NCBI GenBank assembly: GCA_964020975.1
Contig: OZ026615.1
Span: 33,829,595-33,893,594 of the forward strand
Length of the DNA: 64,000 bases
Direction of reading: 5' to 3'
Source: Hermodice carunculata
Lineage: Eukaryota; Annelida; Polychaeta; Eunicida; Amphinomidae
Shown here: positions 11,534 to 24,100 of the stretch, one piece after another
Numbering within the stretch: position 1 is the first letter of the stretch
Layout of the letters: each line of letters begins with the position of its first letter
Translations under genes and position numbers: made by a program
The notes under the pieces: generated by a model
Told to the model about the DNA's origin: nothing
Databases searched by the model: none
The model's input: the letters and a program-made list of their open reading frames with translations, nothing else

Positions 11534-11785
11534 GAATGAATGTTTTAGTTCAAGTACTTATCGGTTGATGCATACATTCCTATTGATTATTATGCTCCAA
11601 TAATTTTAAGATTTTTTTCAAGTTTGTGGGGACCTCAGTGGTACATCACATTTTTGACCCCCAAAACTGACAGCGAGATCCTCCTCAGACTTTGTAGGGA
11701 TCTACTCTGAGTGAGTCTCTGCCAGATGTGTTGAATTGGTCATGGTCCAGTCAGTTTAGGATTTTTGTGAATTTTTAAGTTCATT

Positions 11786-13158
11786 AGCTCAGCTGACTTG
11801 TCAGTCAGCTGAGCTTATAGGATGGTCCTTCATCCGTCGTTCCGCGTCCGTCCGTCCACAATTCACATTTTTTACTTCTTCAAAACCTTCAGCCAGATTT
11901 ACTTCAAACGTGGTAGGAATGTACCTTGGGTGGGTCTCTACAAAGTTTATTCAAATGGTCATGCGCCAATGATTTTTGTATTTTTTATAATTTTTTTTTT
12001 GTTCTTTTTGGGGGGCAAATCTTTAAAAAATCTTCTCTGAAGCCACTCACTGAACTGCTTTGATATCACATAGGAACACTCCTAGGGACTCGTTTGTTTT
12101 TAATTTGTTCATCAGGTGGCACTGCAATTTTTGTTCTAATTGTTTATGATTTTTTGTGTGTTTTTGCTATTTTTGACTTCTTCTCCAGAACCATCACTTA
12201 GATTAAGCTGAAACTAGGTGGATATGTTCCTTGTGGAAGGGTCAAACAAAGTTGTTCACTGGGGGAAACTACTGTGGATTCCTGATCACATTTTTTACTT
12301 CTTCTCCAAAACCGTCATCCAGATTTACTTCAAACTTGATAGGAATGTACCTTGGGTGGGTCTCTACAAAGTGTGTTCAAATGATCATGCTCCAATGATT
12401 TTTGTATTTTTTATGATTTTTTTTGGGAGCAAATCTTAAAAAAAAAAATCTTTTTCTCTGAAACCGCTCACCCAACTGCTTTGATATCACATAGGAACAC
12501 TCCTATCGACTCCTAGTTCTTAATTTGTCCGCCAGGTGGCACTGCGATTTTTTTTCCTAATTTTTTTATGATTTTTTGGTGTGTTTTTGCTATTTGTGAC
12601 TTCTCCAGAACCGTCACTCAATTTAAGCTGAAACTTGGTGGATATGTTCCTTGTGGAAGGGTCAAACAAAGTTGTTCACTAAGTGGCACTGCTGTGGATT
12701 CCTGATTTTTAACATTTTTTTTTTTTTTTTTTTTCAATACAGGTACTTATCAGTACATTCACCTTTCCTACTGATTACTATGTAAGTCAATGGGCATTCT
12801 AATGCTAATTCACATTTTAAACTTCTTCTCCAAAACTGTCATCCAGATTGATTTCAAACTTGGTGGCAATATACCTTGGGTGGATCTCTACTTGCAAAGT
12901 TTGTTCAAATGGTCGTGTCCAATGATTTTTGTATTTTGTTCTTGGGTCACAGTGCAACATACATGAATTTTACTATTCACTATAACTTGAGAACTACATG
13001 GACTGGGACCTTGATGTTGCACATGTTAGTGTTCTTGTATTAGGGTTAGACTTACTCAGTACATGGGTGACCTTGATTCTAACCCAAGTTCACAGAGCTG
13101 GAAGTGTGATGAATGTCTAGGTCAGCTGAGCATGGGCTGCTTACACAGCCCTCTTGTT
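11786..13158 (+). mobile_element. Family B element, complete copy with both end hairpins
   Basis: The head is a perfect stem, AGCTCAGCTGAC (11786-11797) / GTCAGCTGAGCT (11804-11815), then CATCCGTCGTTCC-type repeats. The body contains three rounds of the ACTTCAAACTTGG and AAGCTGAAACTTGGTGG blocks. The tail, GTCAGCTGAGCATGGGCTG ... CAGCCC TCTTGTT (13120-13158), has stem GGGCTG/CAGCCC. Length is about 1.37 kb. It encodes no protein, so it would depend on enzymes supplied in trans. Confidence 0.8.
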
Positions 13159-13175
13159 TTTTTGTTTTATTTATT

Positions 13176-13206
<31 letters not shown>

Positions 13207-13268
13207 TTTCATTCGTTCGTTCGTTCGTTCATTCATTCATTCATTCATTCATTCATTCATTCATTCAT
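13157..13268. repeat. (TTTA)n (TTCG)n (TTCA)n compound microsatellite
   Basis: TTTA units pass into TTCG and then TTCA units directly after the element tail. This makes the repetitive frames at 13063-13377, which are not genes. Confidence 0.95.
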
Positions 13269-13744
13269 GGTTTTATTTTTGGTTTGTTTGGTAAAATCTT
13301 CAAACGTCTTATCCAAATATGCTGTTCCAGTTCCTTCAAAATTCATGGGGACACTTCCTAGGACCCCTAGACCTTAATATGTTCAACAGGTGGCACTTTT
13401 TTGTGAATTTTGTGGGCGAAGCTGTTTTCAACTTCCCTGAAAGTGTTGCTCAGATTGGGCTGAAATATTATGTAAATGTGTTGTATGGAAGTGTCAGTCA
13501 AAGACATTCACTTGTTGTTGATGCTCCAGATCTCTGATTTTTAAGGAATTTTTCAGTTTGGGTACATCTTGGTCAATGTTTACATTCCTCTTGAATATTA
13601 TGTAAATCAGTGGGGACGCCAACAGTTATTCACAATTTTTGATTGTTTCCGATACTGTTTGTCAGATTGACTTGAAACTTGGTGGCAGTATGCCATGGAT
13701 AACTCTCTGTTAAGTTCCTTCAGGTGGTCATGCATCAGGGTTTT
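13269..13744 (+). mobile_element. Degenerate family B, left part of an interrupted copy
   Basis: Blocks ACCTTAATATGTTCAACAGG, TCAGATTGGGCTGAAA and TTGACTTGAAACTTGGTGG match the family B body. It breaks at 13745, where a different element begins, and the matching right part with a tail resumes at 15243. Confidence 0.6.
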
Positions 13745-15242
13745 TAGTCCTCCGCCCACTTGGTGGGGGACTATAGGTTTGCACCTCGTCCGTCCTTCCG
13801 TCCGTCCGTCCGAAGCTTCTCCGGGCCATATTTCCAACATCATAACACCCACAGCTACCAAATTTAATGTGTTTGTACTTCCTAGGATAGAGGTGTATGG
13901 TGTGCCAAAAGTAGGTCACTAGGTCAAATATCTGGGTCACAGAATACATATGTATGAAAAATCTTGTCCAGGCCATAACTTTTTTGTCCTTTTACTTAGA
14001 GTCATGAAATGTTACACAAATGTGAAGCTTAGTCTAAAAAAGTGTCATAAAGCAAAACTAGGTCACTAGGTCAAATATTTGGGTCATCGATCGATATGTA
14101 AATATACAGAAACAAATTTTGTCAGACACATATCTTCCCTATATTAATGCTACCTCTTCAATTTTTTTATGGTGGGTAGACCTTAGGTAGTAGCTGTGCA
14201 TAGGCATTGTTTTGTGTGGCTAATTACTTGCATTAATTAATTATTTAACAAAGTTCGTTAAGCAAGACAAATTTTGTCCAGGCCATATCTTCTAAACTAT
14301 TAATGCTAGCCCTTTGAATTTTTTGTGGTGGATAGACCATAGGTAGTAGGTGTGCATAGGCATTGTTTTGTGTGGCTAATTACTTGCATTAATTAATTAT
14401 TCAACAAAGTTTGTTAAGCAAGACAAATTTTGTCCGGGCCATATCTTCTAAACTATTAATGCTAGCCCTTTGAATTTTTTATGGTGTGTAGAACTTAGGT
14501 AGTAGGTGTGCATACGCATTGTTTTCTGTGGCTAATTACTTCCATTAATTAATTAATTAACGAAGTTCATTAAGCAAGCTCAAGATACAATACAAATTTT
14601 GTCCGGGCCATATCTTCTAAATTATTGATGCCAGCCCTTTGATTTTTTTTATGGTGGGTAGACCTTAGAGGGGATATGGTAATGGGCACCGTCCGTGTGT
14701 CCGTCCATCCGTCAAATATTTGGGTCACAGTAATACATAAATGTACAGTATTTTCATGTCCTTACTGTAATTCTTAAAAAATTTTGACTTCTTGTTATAA
14801 AAGTTTACCTATAATGTATTGTGACTCAAAAGTGTGTCACAATGCAAAACTAGGTCACTAGGTCAAATATCTAGGTCACAGTATAAACTCCATGTAAAAC
14901 CTTGTCCATGCCATATTTCCCTTACTATAATACCTACAGCTACCAAATTTATTATTTTAATACTATCTGGGGAGTTGTTGTGTCACATGGCAAAAGTAGG
15001 TCACTAGGTCAAATATCTAGGTCACTGTGAAATCCATTCAAAATCTTGTCCGGGCCATAACTTTTTTGTCCTTTTACTTAGATTAATGAAATTTTACACA
15101 AATGTGAAGCTTAATCTAAGAATGTGCCATACTTTTAATTTTTTTTTTACATCTAGGTCACACCCCTATATAGTAGTCCATTCAACCTCGTGGGCGACGA
15201 GCGGGGGACTATGTATTGCTCTGCAATACTCATTAACTTGTT
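13745..15242 (+). mobile_element. TAGTCC hairpin element (family A) with internal tandem arrays
   Basis: The head TAGTCCTCCGCCCAC / GTGGGGGACTA folds (13745-13773). Next come CGTCCGTCC repeats, then two kinds of tandem unit: AGGTCACTAGGTCAAATA units 146 bp apart (near 13914/14060 and 14852/14998), and four units of a TTTTGTCCGGGCCATATCTT type about 155-165 bp apart (14120-14660). Near the right end GCGGGGGACTA (15201-15211) is the head inverted, then GTATTGC TCT GCAATAC (15213-15229) and AACTTGTTA. About 1.5 kb, non-coding. Confidence 0.8.
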
Positions 15243-15418
15243 ATTTTTTAATTTTTTTGTATTTATCTTTGTATTTTGTGGGAAAATCTTAGAAGCTTAC
15301 TTTTATAAAGCCCCTTGGCCAATGGATTTGAAATTGCACACTAACAGTTTTGGTCATTTTGGTTGAATTAGTATCAAGATCAGCTGAGGATGGAGAATTC
15401 AAACAGCTGCCTTGTTTT
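15243..15418 (+). mobile_element. Family B, right part and tail of the interrupted copy
   Basis: It resumes with GGGAAAATCTTAGAAGC and CCTTGGCCAATGGATTTGAA and ends ATCAGCTGAGGATGG...CAGCTGCCTTGTTTT (15383-15417), a diverged family tail. This supports insertion of the TAGTCC element into an older family B copy. Confidence 0.55.
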
Positions 15419-15854
15419 CTTTCTTAACACAAGCATATTAGATGTCCATTAATTGTTCCTTTACAATAAATTATATGATCATATGGATGTTTTTGCAGTG
15501 TCATGCCAGAAGGGTATGCTCTGAGAGAAACTTTTTTCAGTGGTGTCATCCAGTGAGGAAAGCCTCTGATATATCATGCTGGTTCAAAGGTATTATAACC
15601 CTGCTGTACACTGAAGGTGGGATGATGAGGGATATACAGGGCTTCTTGTGGACAGTGGGGAGTAGAAGCTCATCATCAGGTAGATGTACATGTAGGGCAC
15701 TCACCTCACATGGAAACACAGCTCCAACTGATGGGAATTAAAATTGCTGAAGACTTTTGTAATACAATTCACTCTCCAGACTTTATTCCACAAGAACAAA
15801 AAACCCGATGAAGGTGGAACAGTCTCTGATGATCTCTGAAACTGCCTCTCTATA
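15419..15854. other. Intronic sequence, one chance frame
   Basis: A 99-codon frame (15442-15741) has no recognisable domain and no match to CDIN1. I see no splice pair that would make it a credible exon. Confidence 0.4.
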
Positions 15855-17328
15855 TACAGTAAAACCTGTCAAGACCAAACACCCTTGGGGTCCAGCCAAA
15901 GTGTTTGGGTATCGGAGGTGTTGGGCTACTAAAGGGGATCGGGGGGGGGGGGGGGGGGGAGACGCTTTTGGCTACATCATCCAACACATGTAAACTTTGA
16001 ATTCACCTGTACATGCACATGCATTGGGGAATTTACTTGCTCCAATACATATATATTTATATAAATTACAAAAACTTTTAGGTAAAATGAAGTCTAAGAT
16101 GAAAAAGAACTTTTTAAAAATTCCAACCACTTGGAAATAAAGTTTATAGGATTCAAAAACTTTAATTTAGGCTAACAGCACATGCACTTTTCTATATCAT
16201 CAGGCTACATTACTAACGCTACTGGTACATGTGTATGCACTTGTACAGAGGTATGTACATCAGTCCTACCTGTGACAGTGCATTTACATGTCCGTAATTT
16301 GATGACATAAAACATCCATTGGCCAACATTAACACACAACATGTGTATCACCCTTTATCATACCAAGGAGAGTAGAGAGCTTTAAAATGCACTTACTAGT
16401 TGGATAAGTTTAAAGCAGTTTATTGTACATGTATGTACACTGGTACGGCTGGAGAAGGTCTCACCATGGAACCTACACACTATTGACACCCTGTGAATAA
16501 ATCAATGCCACAAATTTGATGAAAGTGTTGAATATAAAAAAAAATTGTGATTCGATGCTTTTGTATCAAATATCTATGAATTTCCTGAAAATTCCTTCTT
16601 TCTGGGGGTATGTGTTCAGCTTTGACAGGTTAAATGTTGCTTTGGGACCCAAACAAGTGTTCAGTGTTCAGAGTGGAGAGGTGTTTGGGGATTGCAGGTT
16701 CCAACACTTGGCTCTCCTATTAGATTGAGCCATTCGGCCTCAATATCATGGGAAAGTGAGCTCCCTTGCTCAGTCTAATACTAAATTTTTATTGTCTGAG
16801 CTCATTTTCCCATGCTATGTACCACTCAATTAACACATATAGTGTTAATTTGAAAATAACTGCATATTTATTCACAAGGGAAATGTTCCTAAATATTTCC
16901 ATAGTCCCTATCCAGGGCCATTGGAACAACTATTCTGTTGTTCTAATTCTAAACAAGCCTAAGATAAGTACTGATTGACCCACAGTCATCAAACATCTAG
17001 GTGTTTCCATATTAGGAAAACACCTATTTTCAAAGAAAAATTCTTTGAATCAACGTAAACAATAGCACGTGTTTTACGTAGCAACCCAAACGTATATAAA
17101 CAGGCACACGCAGTTTTTTCAATGGTCGGTTTCGTAACTGATGAGGTGAAGAGATCACCGAAACTAGTCTTACGTCGAAAAACCACAAAAGCCTCTTCCA
17201 TCTACGGTCTAGTCCCGTCAGATTTGCTCCTATTAGATTACATACAAAAAAAGTTGGGACCCAAAAAGTGCTCGGGTAACAAAGGTGCTCAGCTATTGGA
17301 GGTGTTTGGCTTGGCTGGTTTTACTGTA
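15855..17328. mobile_element. 1.47-kb pogo-like TIR element without transposase
   Basis: The left end TACAGTAAAACCTGTCAAGAC pairs inverted with the right end GGCTTGGCTGGTTTTACTGTA. TA at both edges. A second copy of the right-end motif (GGGACCCAAACAAGTG ... GGTGTTTGG) lies at about 16645-16690, so it is composite or internally duplicated. It contains a run of about 22 G (15938-15959) and two hairpins (16749-16814, 16998-17026). No transposase frame is visible. Confidence 0.7.
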
Positions 17329-18225
17329 TAGTAGAATTGAGACACAGACCTTAGTGACAGAACTTAAATGTGACAAAATATAATCAGACTAGTTGGAATT
17401 AAGACTATTGTTCTGTTTCTCATCCTTATTAGTTTGTCTTTTTGAAGAATTACACATCACCAATACAAAACTGCTGGTCTAAAAATATTTTGTTGAACTG
17501 ACATACACATTGTCGATACAATAATAAATGTAAAGGGGAAAAACTAGTGGGAAAATTGACTTTGCTCTGTATGAAACCCTCTTGTGGGAAATAGATGAAC
17601 TACAAGACAACATGAGTTGCACAGATCACAGCATGTGGCTGACAACACAAGAGCAAGACATACAGAGAGGCTCACATACCAAACAGTTACTCAACTTATT
17701 GCTGGCATCAGCTATTAGTCTAACAGATCCTAGCAAATCTGTCAAGTAGTTACCGGCTGAAGACACATTAATTTATTTGGGCTAATACAGCCTATGTAAA
17801 ATTCTACACAGGAACAGGTGCAATACGGACAATAGTACTTCCATATCTATATAGTTTACACAGTGACAGGTTAGCTTATGGAAAGTAAAGAGTTTGGACT
17901 GCGGAATAGGGTAATGACTACTGGGAATCGGTTCTGGACAAAAAGACACAAATACAATATAAATGAGAACTTTATGAAGTTGACTTTTCAGCTTGCGTCA
18001 CAGTGACCAGTTAGTCTTATTGTTTGTAGATATGTATTGTTGTGAACATTTTCTCACAGTTTTGGCATTTTCTAGTTGCCTTTTGTTCACTGTGTGCATT
18101 TGGCTGTATGCAAGCTAGTGATAAACAATTCCAGACTGACAAACAGTTGTACATGTAACTGTATTAAGACAATGATCTTGTACTGTGGTCAAAGTTATTT
18201 TACTTAACTTTTCTGAACCAGAATC
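17329..18225. other. Intronic sequence, nothing recognised
   Basis: No frame, RNA or known repeat family identified. Confidence 0.45.
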
Positions 18226-18252
18226 TTAAAAAAAAAAAAAAAAAAAAAAAAG
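18226..18252. repeat. Poly(A) tract
   Basis: About 25 A, then GAAAGAAATAAAATATC. It could be the tail of a retroposed sequence, but no body was recognised upstream. Confidence 0.85.
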
Positions 18253-18685
18253 AAAGAAATAAAATATCAATAGTTTTTACAATGGATCTTAAATTTTTGC
18301 CCAGGTGATAACATGAACAAGAACCTTTAGAGAGTGATTCAGTCTGGTACCTTCAACTTTGGTACACGTGGGCCTATTCCATTGTCATGTATTCACAGGT
18401 ATATGTGATGCATGTAAATTGTGGCATGGTTTCTTGGCAATATGTACATCAGCAAGCAATGGATGCCACAGAAATAACACAAATAAGTAACTTGAAGGAG
18501 TGTCTGTTACATGGTAGGCAGTGCCAGTGGAGTTCAGCACATTGCCAACATTGCTATACGTTTATATCATGTTAATTTCCATTTCAATGGCAATGTAAAA
18601 TTGTCTCATTTGCACTTCATTTGTTAGGGGGAAGTGAACAGTTACAATTTATTCCACTATATAGTGAAAATGAGGCAAAGGTGAC

Positions 18686-18783
18686 ACATACATACATACA
18701 TACATACATACATACATACATACATACATACATACATACATACATACATACATACATACATACATACATACATACATACATAC
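18686..18783. repeat. (CATA)n microsatellite
   Basis: About 24 near-perfect tetranucleotide units. Read on the minus strand it gives a repetitive MYVC frame, which is an artefact. Confidence 0.97.
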
Positions 18784-20135
18784 GCACATACTGAAAGCAT
18801 TTTAAAACAGCATGCATCTGAAAGATAGATTTCAATACATACATATCAGCTATAGACAGGCAGGACAAAATGACGAAAATTTTTTTTAAGTTATAGGATG
18901 GAATCCCAGTCACAAATCATACTGGCAACCCACTGTGTCCAGCCAGTGAGCAATGTTTATTATGAAAACTCCATTATTTTTTGAATTTCAGAAGTGCATT
19001 AACAATGTGAGAAAAAAAAAAAAGTGACAAGAAATTAAAACCCTGCATGGATGTGTCTCTTTTGCGCTGCAAATCTGAGAAGATAAATTGTTCATAGTAA
19101 GATTATATAACAAGAATAATAAAATTAAGTGCCTGTGACGGTAAAATGTTTGTTAAACTGAAGAGTTATAACAGATGTATGGATGTCCGTGAAATATGTC
19201 ACCTGGTGCTACCCCCAGCAGAGAGTGTCCCAGGTGTCCTCCCTGTCATGGGGGACACCTGGGAGCCCTCCCCACACATGACATCTTAAACGTACCTACT
19301 TATTCTACAGACCCCAAATTGTATTTAATCAGGGGTTTCATGCTGTGGCTAATCAGAAAATTATAGATGCCTATCAAAATTATCACGGTCACCCCCAAAG
19401 GGATTTGGACAAAAACATGCAAGTTTATTTTCAGTTAAACTGAACGTCTCCAACCTCGAGTCGGGGGATGAGTTTTTCATTGAATTCACTCATGTATGAT
19501 GTTGAGAGACAAGCTGCGAGTGGACAGATTTAGCTTTGACATTTTGTATGTTAATCTGATGTAGGGAGCTGTTACACAGGAGAATCGCGGGAAAAGGCAC
19601 ATGAATGTTCACAAACAGTTTCAGCGGGGGTTGGATGAATGAGGCTTGATCAAGTTTCAACTTCCATTGTTACTTTTGAAGTTTCTCTTTTTTATGTATT
19701 TCTGCTTTTAGTTTTAACTTTGACATAATTGTGACTAATGGTGTGTCAAATCAGGCCGCCAACCTTCAGGAACTTGAGTGACAATTCCAGGGAGAGACTG
19801 AGGATTTAAACTCATTTGGACTGTCAAATCACTGAAAACAATGATGGACATACACTAAGTAAAGTTAATTTTAATCAGATGGAACTTTATATAATGTGAT
19901 AAAATAGCTGTAAAATAGTGACAAATTGAGGTGTGTAAGCCCAGTGGTGTTCTGTTGGTGTTTTTCATGCTGTTCGTGTATAGCCAGCCTATGTGTACTA
20001 TGGCCAAACAAGTAAATAAGTTCTTACCACATAGGTATGACTATTTTCTTTTATTGCAAATATAGACTGACTGCCTTGTCTATTTACCTTCAGTTTCACA
20101 AGACACACATAATCAAATGTCGCATGAACACTTTA
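18784..20135. other. Intronic sequence, nothing recognised
   Basis: No gene-like frame. Around 19200-19270 a short GC-richer stretch contains GGTGTCC/GGACACC inverted copies (CCCAGGTGTCC ... GGGGACACCTGGG), a local hairpin of unknown meaning. Confidence 0.4.
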
Positions 20136-21120
20136 ATTATGCCCCCCCCCCCGCCCCCCGAGGAGTGTGCATATAGCGATTACTTTGTCTGTGTGAGTGT
20201 TTGTGTGTCCCACCAACAGTTTTCATGAGATAACTTTAAATGTTTTGCACTTTGGGTATACATATTGCACAGGCTTATAGTCCTTAATAAGATCTCGTAC
20301 AGGTTTGAAGATAGATGACCTTGACTCAAATCCCAAGGTCACAGAGCCTTTTTAGTGAATTTCCTTTTCAGGGAATAACTCAAAAAGTTTTTCGCTGAGG
20401 GCTTTCATATTGTACATGTACCTATTCCCACATAAGTTCTCGGATGAGTTCAAAGATGGGTGACCTTGACCAAATTCTGAAGGTCACAGAACCATTTTAG
20501 TGAATTTGGTTTTCACTTGATGACTCAAAAAGTTTTTTGCTTAGGGCTTTCATATTGCACATGCTAGGAGTCCTGATAAGGATCTCAAACGAGATCGAAG
20601 ATGGGTGACCTTGATCAAATTCCCAAGGTCACAGAGCCATTTTAGTAAATTTGTTTTACGCTATAACTGGAAAAGTTTTTTGCGTAGCTCTCTTTCATAA
20701 TGCACATGTTTATAGTCCTAAATAAAGTCTCAGACAAGTTTGAGGGTGGGTGACCTGGACCCAATTCCCAATGTCACAGAGTTGTTTTAGTGAATCTGGT
20801 TTTTACGCGATCTCCCAAAGTTATTCACATAGGGCTTTCATATTGTACATGCTTATAGTCCTGAATAAAGTCTCATGCTTATAGTCCTGACTAAAGTCTC
20901 AGAGGAGTGTAAAGGTGGGTGACCTTGACAGAATTCCCACGGTCACATAGCCATTTTAGTGAAATTGTTTAAGTTGAAAAGTTTTTAACATAGACCTTTC
21001 CTATTGCACATTGTTTTAATCCTACATTAGGTCTGAGACAGGTTTGATGATGGATGACCTTGACCCAAATCCCAAGGTCACAGAACTGGAGAGCATAGAT
21101 CTAGCAATCTCTGCTTATGT
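20136..21120 (+). mobile_element. 145-bp tandem-unit element (family E), copy 1
   Basis: The head ATTATGCCCCCC...GTGTGCATAT (20136-20174) is a purine/pyrimidine hairpin whose C arm has expanded to a tract. Six units follow, GATGGGTGACCTTGACC ... CCCAAGGTCACAGAGCC ... TTCATATTGCACATG, with TGACC at 20316, 20461, 20606, 20751, 20920 and 21055, a period close to 145. The tail reads GAGCATAGATCTAGCAATCT, a diverged form of the tail at 30.2 kb. Non-coding. Confidence 0.8.
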
Positions 21121-24100
21121 TTAAATTCTCATTTCAATATGTCTTTAGCCTGAGTTAGCAGATTGGGCTTTGCCTAGGAAATCATGTGACCTTGCTTTTG
21201 CAGAAGGTAATTAACTGTGTCCCAGGCATTCAGCAATGTTACAATGGCACAAGTTTTAACTTACATGTATGAAACTGCCAGTGTATTGCATCTGTCACAT
21301 CTGATATGAATTTCGAACTGTTTTAATTTTCACTGTAATTGATGTGACCTTTATCTTATAAAATGATTTGATATCTAGCAATTTCTGTTGGACGTGATGA
21401 TGGCAAATAACTTTCACTTTTGCTATAGATGCAAGATGGTTTCCACGCTAACTTTTGAACTGGGTTTACAGTCAGGCACCTGCACAGAATCACACACACA
21501 CTCACACTCACACTCTCTCTCTCTCTCTCCCTGTTTTTCTAACTGTCTCTCTCCCACATATACTGATGACTTTGCTTGCATGGAATTCTGTATCAGTATG
21601 GATCTTGACTCACTTCTGAAGGTCTTTGGGATAAATTTTGTTATGGCAGGATATTTGCAAAGATAGCAATGCCAGGCTTTAGTCCTGTCAAAGAATTTAA
21701 TAGGATTTTGTTAATTTTTACCAAATTTGTAATCATTTTTGTGTCCTTGATATCAACTAGCCCACTTGTCCAATATTAGCTCCCATGGAGTTTACTGATA
21801 TGGAATCATGTTGGTATAACAAGTCCTATCTCCATACAGTTGATTTTTTTTCTCAATTTTATCGCATTTAATTTTTTTAAATATAATGTATAAGTTTTAT
21901 CTCATTTGAAATATGATTTGGCAGTTTGCTTCCGGATGATAACTTTTTTCTGTCTATGGATGATTTATGAATTGATACCCAGGATGTACCTTTGAAGGTC
22001 ACAGAGTCTGATTCAGGCACTTGATTATCCAGTAGTTGCCTGCATATTAAAATATTGTCTGTTTCATTATTATTGCCACAAATGGTGAAAATGAGGCACA
22101 TGCTGTTGTCCAATCAGTGATGAAATATTCTAATTAAACTTGTTACATTGTATCTTTGAATTGCCCTTATGACAAAAGAATTGAACCGGATTTTTGTAAT
22201 CAAATTTGTGCAAAATATAACAAGTAATTTTCATGTGTTTGTGTACATTATGTGTGTGTTTGCAAGAGAAAATATGAATTGTTTTGACATTTAACAGAGA
22301 CTAGTGCATGATGTTAAATGTTCTAATGCCAACCAAAACCCCTGTCATTTAGAAGGAGGGACAAGTTTTATTTTTGAGCATATAATACAAGCTTTTATCA
22401 TGAATTTTGGGCTGTTTTTTACATTCAACAAGTTTCATATTTTTCATGTTTGTAAGCCTTGTTGTGTTATTGGGTCATTATGATGAATATAGGGCTTCTA
22501 TCAGATAAAAACAACTCCTTATGAATTAAAAGGGCAAGGCAACTGTGATGGGAGGCACACATTTCCTTCAGAGGCTCGACCAGATTCTGTTTTAACCTCA
22601 CCCTCTTTAGGAACCAAGGTATTGTGAGCAACTGTCAACAAGCACTTGAGCATCCAGTATATATACTACGGTGAGCTACAGACGTTGCTAACATGTGCAT
22701 GTTCTATTGTTTACATCAGATTGTAGCTTTGCTGTGGATTACGCCCATAATCCCAGTAGATTCCCATCAAACTCTGTTTTAGGGAACCATTATTTTCCAA
22801 ATGTGCAAAATAAATTTAACTGGCCACGGTGGGTCAGCTTGTGCGTATATCTGGGCCTAGCTGAGAACACTCGGGAGTCCCTGTTCATGTTCCCTGTCTA
22901 GGGGAATAGGGAGACAACTACCCTTCTTATAAATATGATTTAGTGGCAGTGTAAACCCTTTTGGAACACCAAAGTGTTAAAAAGTGTGGGTTATCAAGGG
23001 AAAGAGAGCTAAGACAATAAAATTTTAGCATAAGACTGAGCAAGAAAGCTCACTTCTCCTCATGAATGGTTGTCAAAGTGTGGTGGTGTACACTCTTATA
23101 GTTTTATGCATCATGTTCCATTAGATGGTAAACAAAATTCATATGCCAATTAAGGCACTAATCCACAAGTCCTCGTGCATATGGACAATAGTGTTACAAA
23201 AGAGGGGAAAATTAACTCCTGTGTCATTCTGTCCTGTTTTGAAGATGAACAAAACTGAAATATTGTATGCTTAAACTTTATCCTCCACCTGTATGTCTTC
23301 CAAAAGTAGGATTTCAACTCCCATTGAGTGATATACTTTTTTTCCCCCCGTAAAACGGTGAAAGAACAAAAGCACACAGGAAGCATTCTCAGTTGGAGAG
23401 TATGGGACAGGCTCAAGGTGTGACTGGAGACAGAGCATGTTTCATGTGAACACCTCATCCAAGCCAAGCTACAACAAACAGAATGTAGCAAATGGTAAAT
23501 TGGCACCTTCATACACATCTGCACAAATTCAAAATGAGCAACAAGACCTTGCAACCCAAACTTTTGTGTTTGGTTGACATGAACACGGGGGAGAATGAGC
23601 AGCACGTGCGAACAATGTGATAAAAAGGAACCATAGAACTGATACTCAGTTACTCGACAATAAAGCTGTAAAGAAAACCAGAAGATGGCTTCAAGAAAAC
23701 AAACTTGGAGGACCTCAGTGATCTCTGTTTCATCCCCAACAATTCGAGTTTGTGGAACAGTGGCCAATTATTGTAAGTAGGAAAATTGCCTAATTAGAGG
23801 TTATAGGAGGTAAAATAGGGGGATGGAAGACGATGGGATATGGCCAGGCTGTGAGTCCATCTGCTGGGTAAAGATGCCCACTACACAGTCAGTGGAGCAC
23901 AACGCCAGGTGCTGACGACGAGTCATGACGAACAAAGCCAGTGCACCTGTGTCACTCAACCGTGTGCTGGAGCTTCTGTTCGGACACTTGTCGATCAGTC
24001 AGCCATGAAGGGCTGTTAAACCTCTCACGGCTGCAAATGGTGTAAATTGGTGGATGTTAATGGCAGGGTAGGGAGAAACTGCTCATTTGGCAAGGTGATG

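Noticed and set aside
13063-13377. Frames with repeated FIHSF/LFIYL units
   Set aside because: Translation of the TTTA/TTCG/TTCA microsatellite after a family B tail.
18617-18913. Minus-strand MYVCMYVC frame
   Set aside because: Caused by the CATA microsatellite.
23150-23767. 205-codon minus-strand frame, the longest in the window
   Set aside because: No recognisable domain, odd Cys/Ser/Phe-rich composition, no splice support, and no conserved start context. Kept only as a note in the intron entry.
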